Below are positions 63,299-64,000 of a stretch of DNA of 64,000 bases, one piece after another. The stretch is from Dryocola sp031988645 (GTDB lineage Bacteria; Pseudomonadota; Gammaproteobacteria; Enterobacterales; Enterobacteriaceae). Below the pieces are notes generated by a model that worked only from the letters and a program-made list of their open reading frames with translations, made no database searches and was not told the DNA's origin. Both the position numbers and the translations under genes were made by a program. Position 1 is the first letter of the stretch. The number at the start of each line of letters is the position of its first letter. The DNA is taken from positions 3,968,001-4,032,000 of the forward strand of contig NZ_CP150452.1 in assembly GCF_051307045.1 (NCBI RefSeq). Direction: 5' to 3'.

Positions 63299-63325
63299 TA
63301 ACAGCAAGCTGAGCTAATCTCGCAC

Positions 63326-63374
63326 GCCGCCTGATGCGACGGGCAATTTGTCTTTGCCCGTCGCATCAGGCGGC
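63326..63374. repeat. REP-like long palindrome between dlhH and metE
   Basis: A perfect 21-bp stem, 63326-63346 with 63354-63374, around a 7-base loop TTTGTCT. The arms contain GCCTGATGCGACG, the head of enterobacterial REP (BIME) units. It lies between two convergent genes, the usual REP site, and may protect mRNA 3' ends or terminate transcription. Confidence 0.75.
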
Positions 63375-63570
63375 TTTGCATTAAAAATCGTATCCATTAA
63401 CTACCGCAAGAATATTTTTCTCATGCTGATACCGGGTTCTTAAAGCATTTTGCTGCGCTTTTGCCTTATCACAAACGACGTTAACCTGTTTTTCTGTTTC
63501 CTGCTGCATAACAGGTGCAGGCGAGCGCGGCAAGATAAAGAAACGGAGGCTTTCGCCTCCGTTTTGACGA

Positions 63571-64000
63571 CTAGGCGCTACGCAAATTCTGCGCAGCCTT
63601 AACCATATTCGCCAGCGCGGCGCGGGTTTCCGGCCAGCCGCGGGTTTTCAGACCGCAGTCCGGGTTCACCCACAGGCGCTCTGCCGGAACGGACTCCGCC
63701 GCTTTCTTCAGTAACGCCTCAATCCATTCCACGCTCGGCACGTTCGGGGAGTGAATGTCGTACACGCCCGGTCCGATTTCATTCGGGTATTCGAACTCTT
63801 TGAACGCCTCCAGCAGATCCATATCGGAACGGGAGGTTTCGATGGTAATCACATCCGCGTCCAGCGCCGCAATGGAATCCATGATGTCGTTGAACTCGCA
63901 GTAACACATATGGGTGTGGATCTGCGTGTCGTCGCGCACTACGGCTGCGTTCAGGCGGAAGGCCTCGACGCCCCACTCCAGATAAGCCTGCCAGTCGGAC
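63571..64000 (-). CDS. metE: Cobalamin-independent methionine synthase MetE, C-terminal part (cut by window edge)
   Basis: The last 142 codons and the stop are present; the start is beyond 64000. MetE transfers a methyl group from 5-methyl-THF triglutamate to homocysteine. Zinc ligands His and Cys lie in HTHMCYCEF and the last Cys in NPDCGLKTR. No frame break in this part. Its promoter, where MetR and MetJ act, is outside the window. Confidence 0.97.
   Translation of the reverse strand, partial: SDWQAYLEWGVEAFRLNAAVVRDDTQIHTHMCYCEFNDIMDSIAALDADVITIETSRSDMDLLEAFKEFEYPNEIGPGVYDIHSPNVPSVEWIEALLKKAAESVPAERLWVNPDCGLKTRGWPETRAALANMVKAAQNLRSA

Overview
This window is chromosomal DNA from a member of the Enterobacteriaceae. 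Almost every gene matches an Escherichia coli K-12 counterpart in length and motif, and the neighbourhoods are conserved: rrn-purHD-hupA-thi-rpoBC-rplKAJL-nusG-secE-tufB-tRNA-coaA-birA-murB, and hemG-trkH-pepQ-fadBA-fre-ubiD-rfaH-tat-ubi-udp-metE. I cannot assign a genus. No phage, IS element, integron or CRISPR array was seen.

Layout. 1-3.4 kb: 5' part of a 23S gene, tRNA-Glu and 16S (an rrnE-like operon, minus strand) with tandem promoters. 3.5-7.3 kb: divergent purHD, then yjaH. 7.3-11 kb: minus-strand cluster hupA, yjaG, nfi, hemE, nudC. 11-17.2 kb: rsd, a TPP riboswitch and the thiCEFSGH operon. 17.2-18.7 kb: accessory genes, namely a PTS IIB-IIA pair without a IIC and a GFA-fold protein. 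18.7-32.8 kb: rpoC, rpoB, rplL, rplJ, rplA, rplK, nusG, secE, tufB and four tRNAs, all minus strand, with attenuator and leader sites. 33-36.9 kb: a GNAT acetyltransferase, coaA, birA, murB. 37-42.5 kb: a complete 5S-23S-tRNA-Ala-tRNA-Ile-16S operon. 42.6-46.6 kb: hemG, trkH, yigZ, pepQ. 46.7-50.1 kb: fadBA behind a perfect FadR palindrome. 50.3-64 kb: fre, ubiD, rfaH, hemB, tatD, tatC, tatB, tatA, ubiB, ubiJ, ubiE, rmuC, udp, dlhH and the 3' end of metE.

Main observation. Thirteen protein genes, many of them essential (rplL, tufB, murB, birA and others), are each broken by one extra base, and a tRNA-Ile acceptor stem carries one too. In all fourteen cases the extra G or C lies in a GGCC tetranucleotide (GGCC read as GGGCC or GGCCC). 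A fifteenth probable case changes the C-terminus of rsd. I see no frame break in any other context. Such damage would be lethal, so the likeliest reading is systematic base-calling error at a modified GGCC site, which would imply a GGCC-specific (HaeIII-type) DNA methyltransferase in this strain. Affected genes are annotated as intact proteins with the indel position given.

Second observation. The order hemG-rrn-murB joins the upstream flank of E. coli rrnA to the downstream flank of rrnB, so the rrnA-rrnB interval of K-12 is absent here. This is either a real rrn-mediated rearrangement, a different ancestral order, or an assembly join across the repeat.
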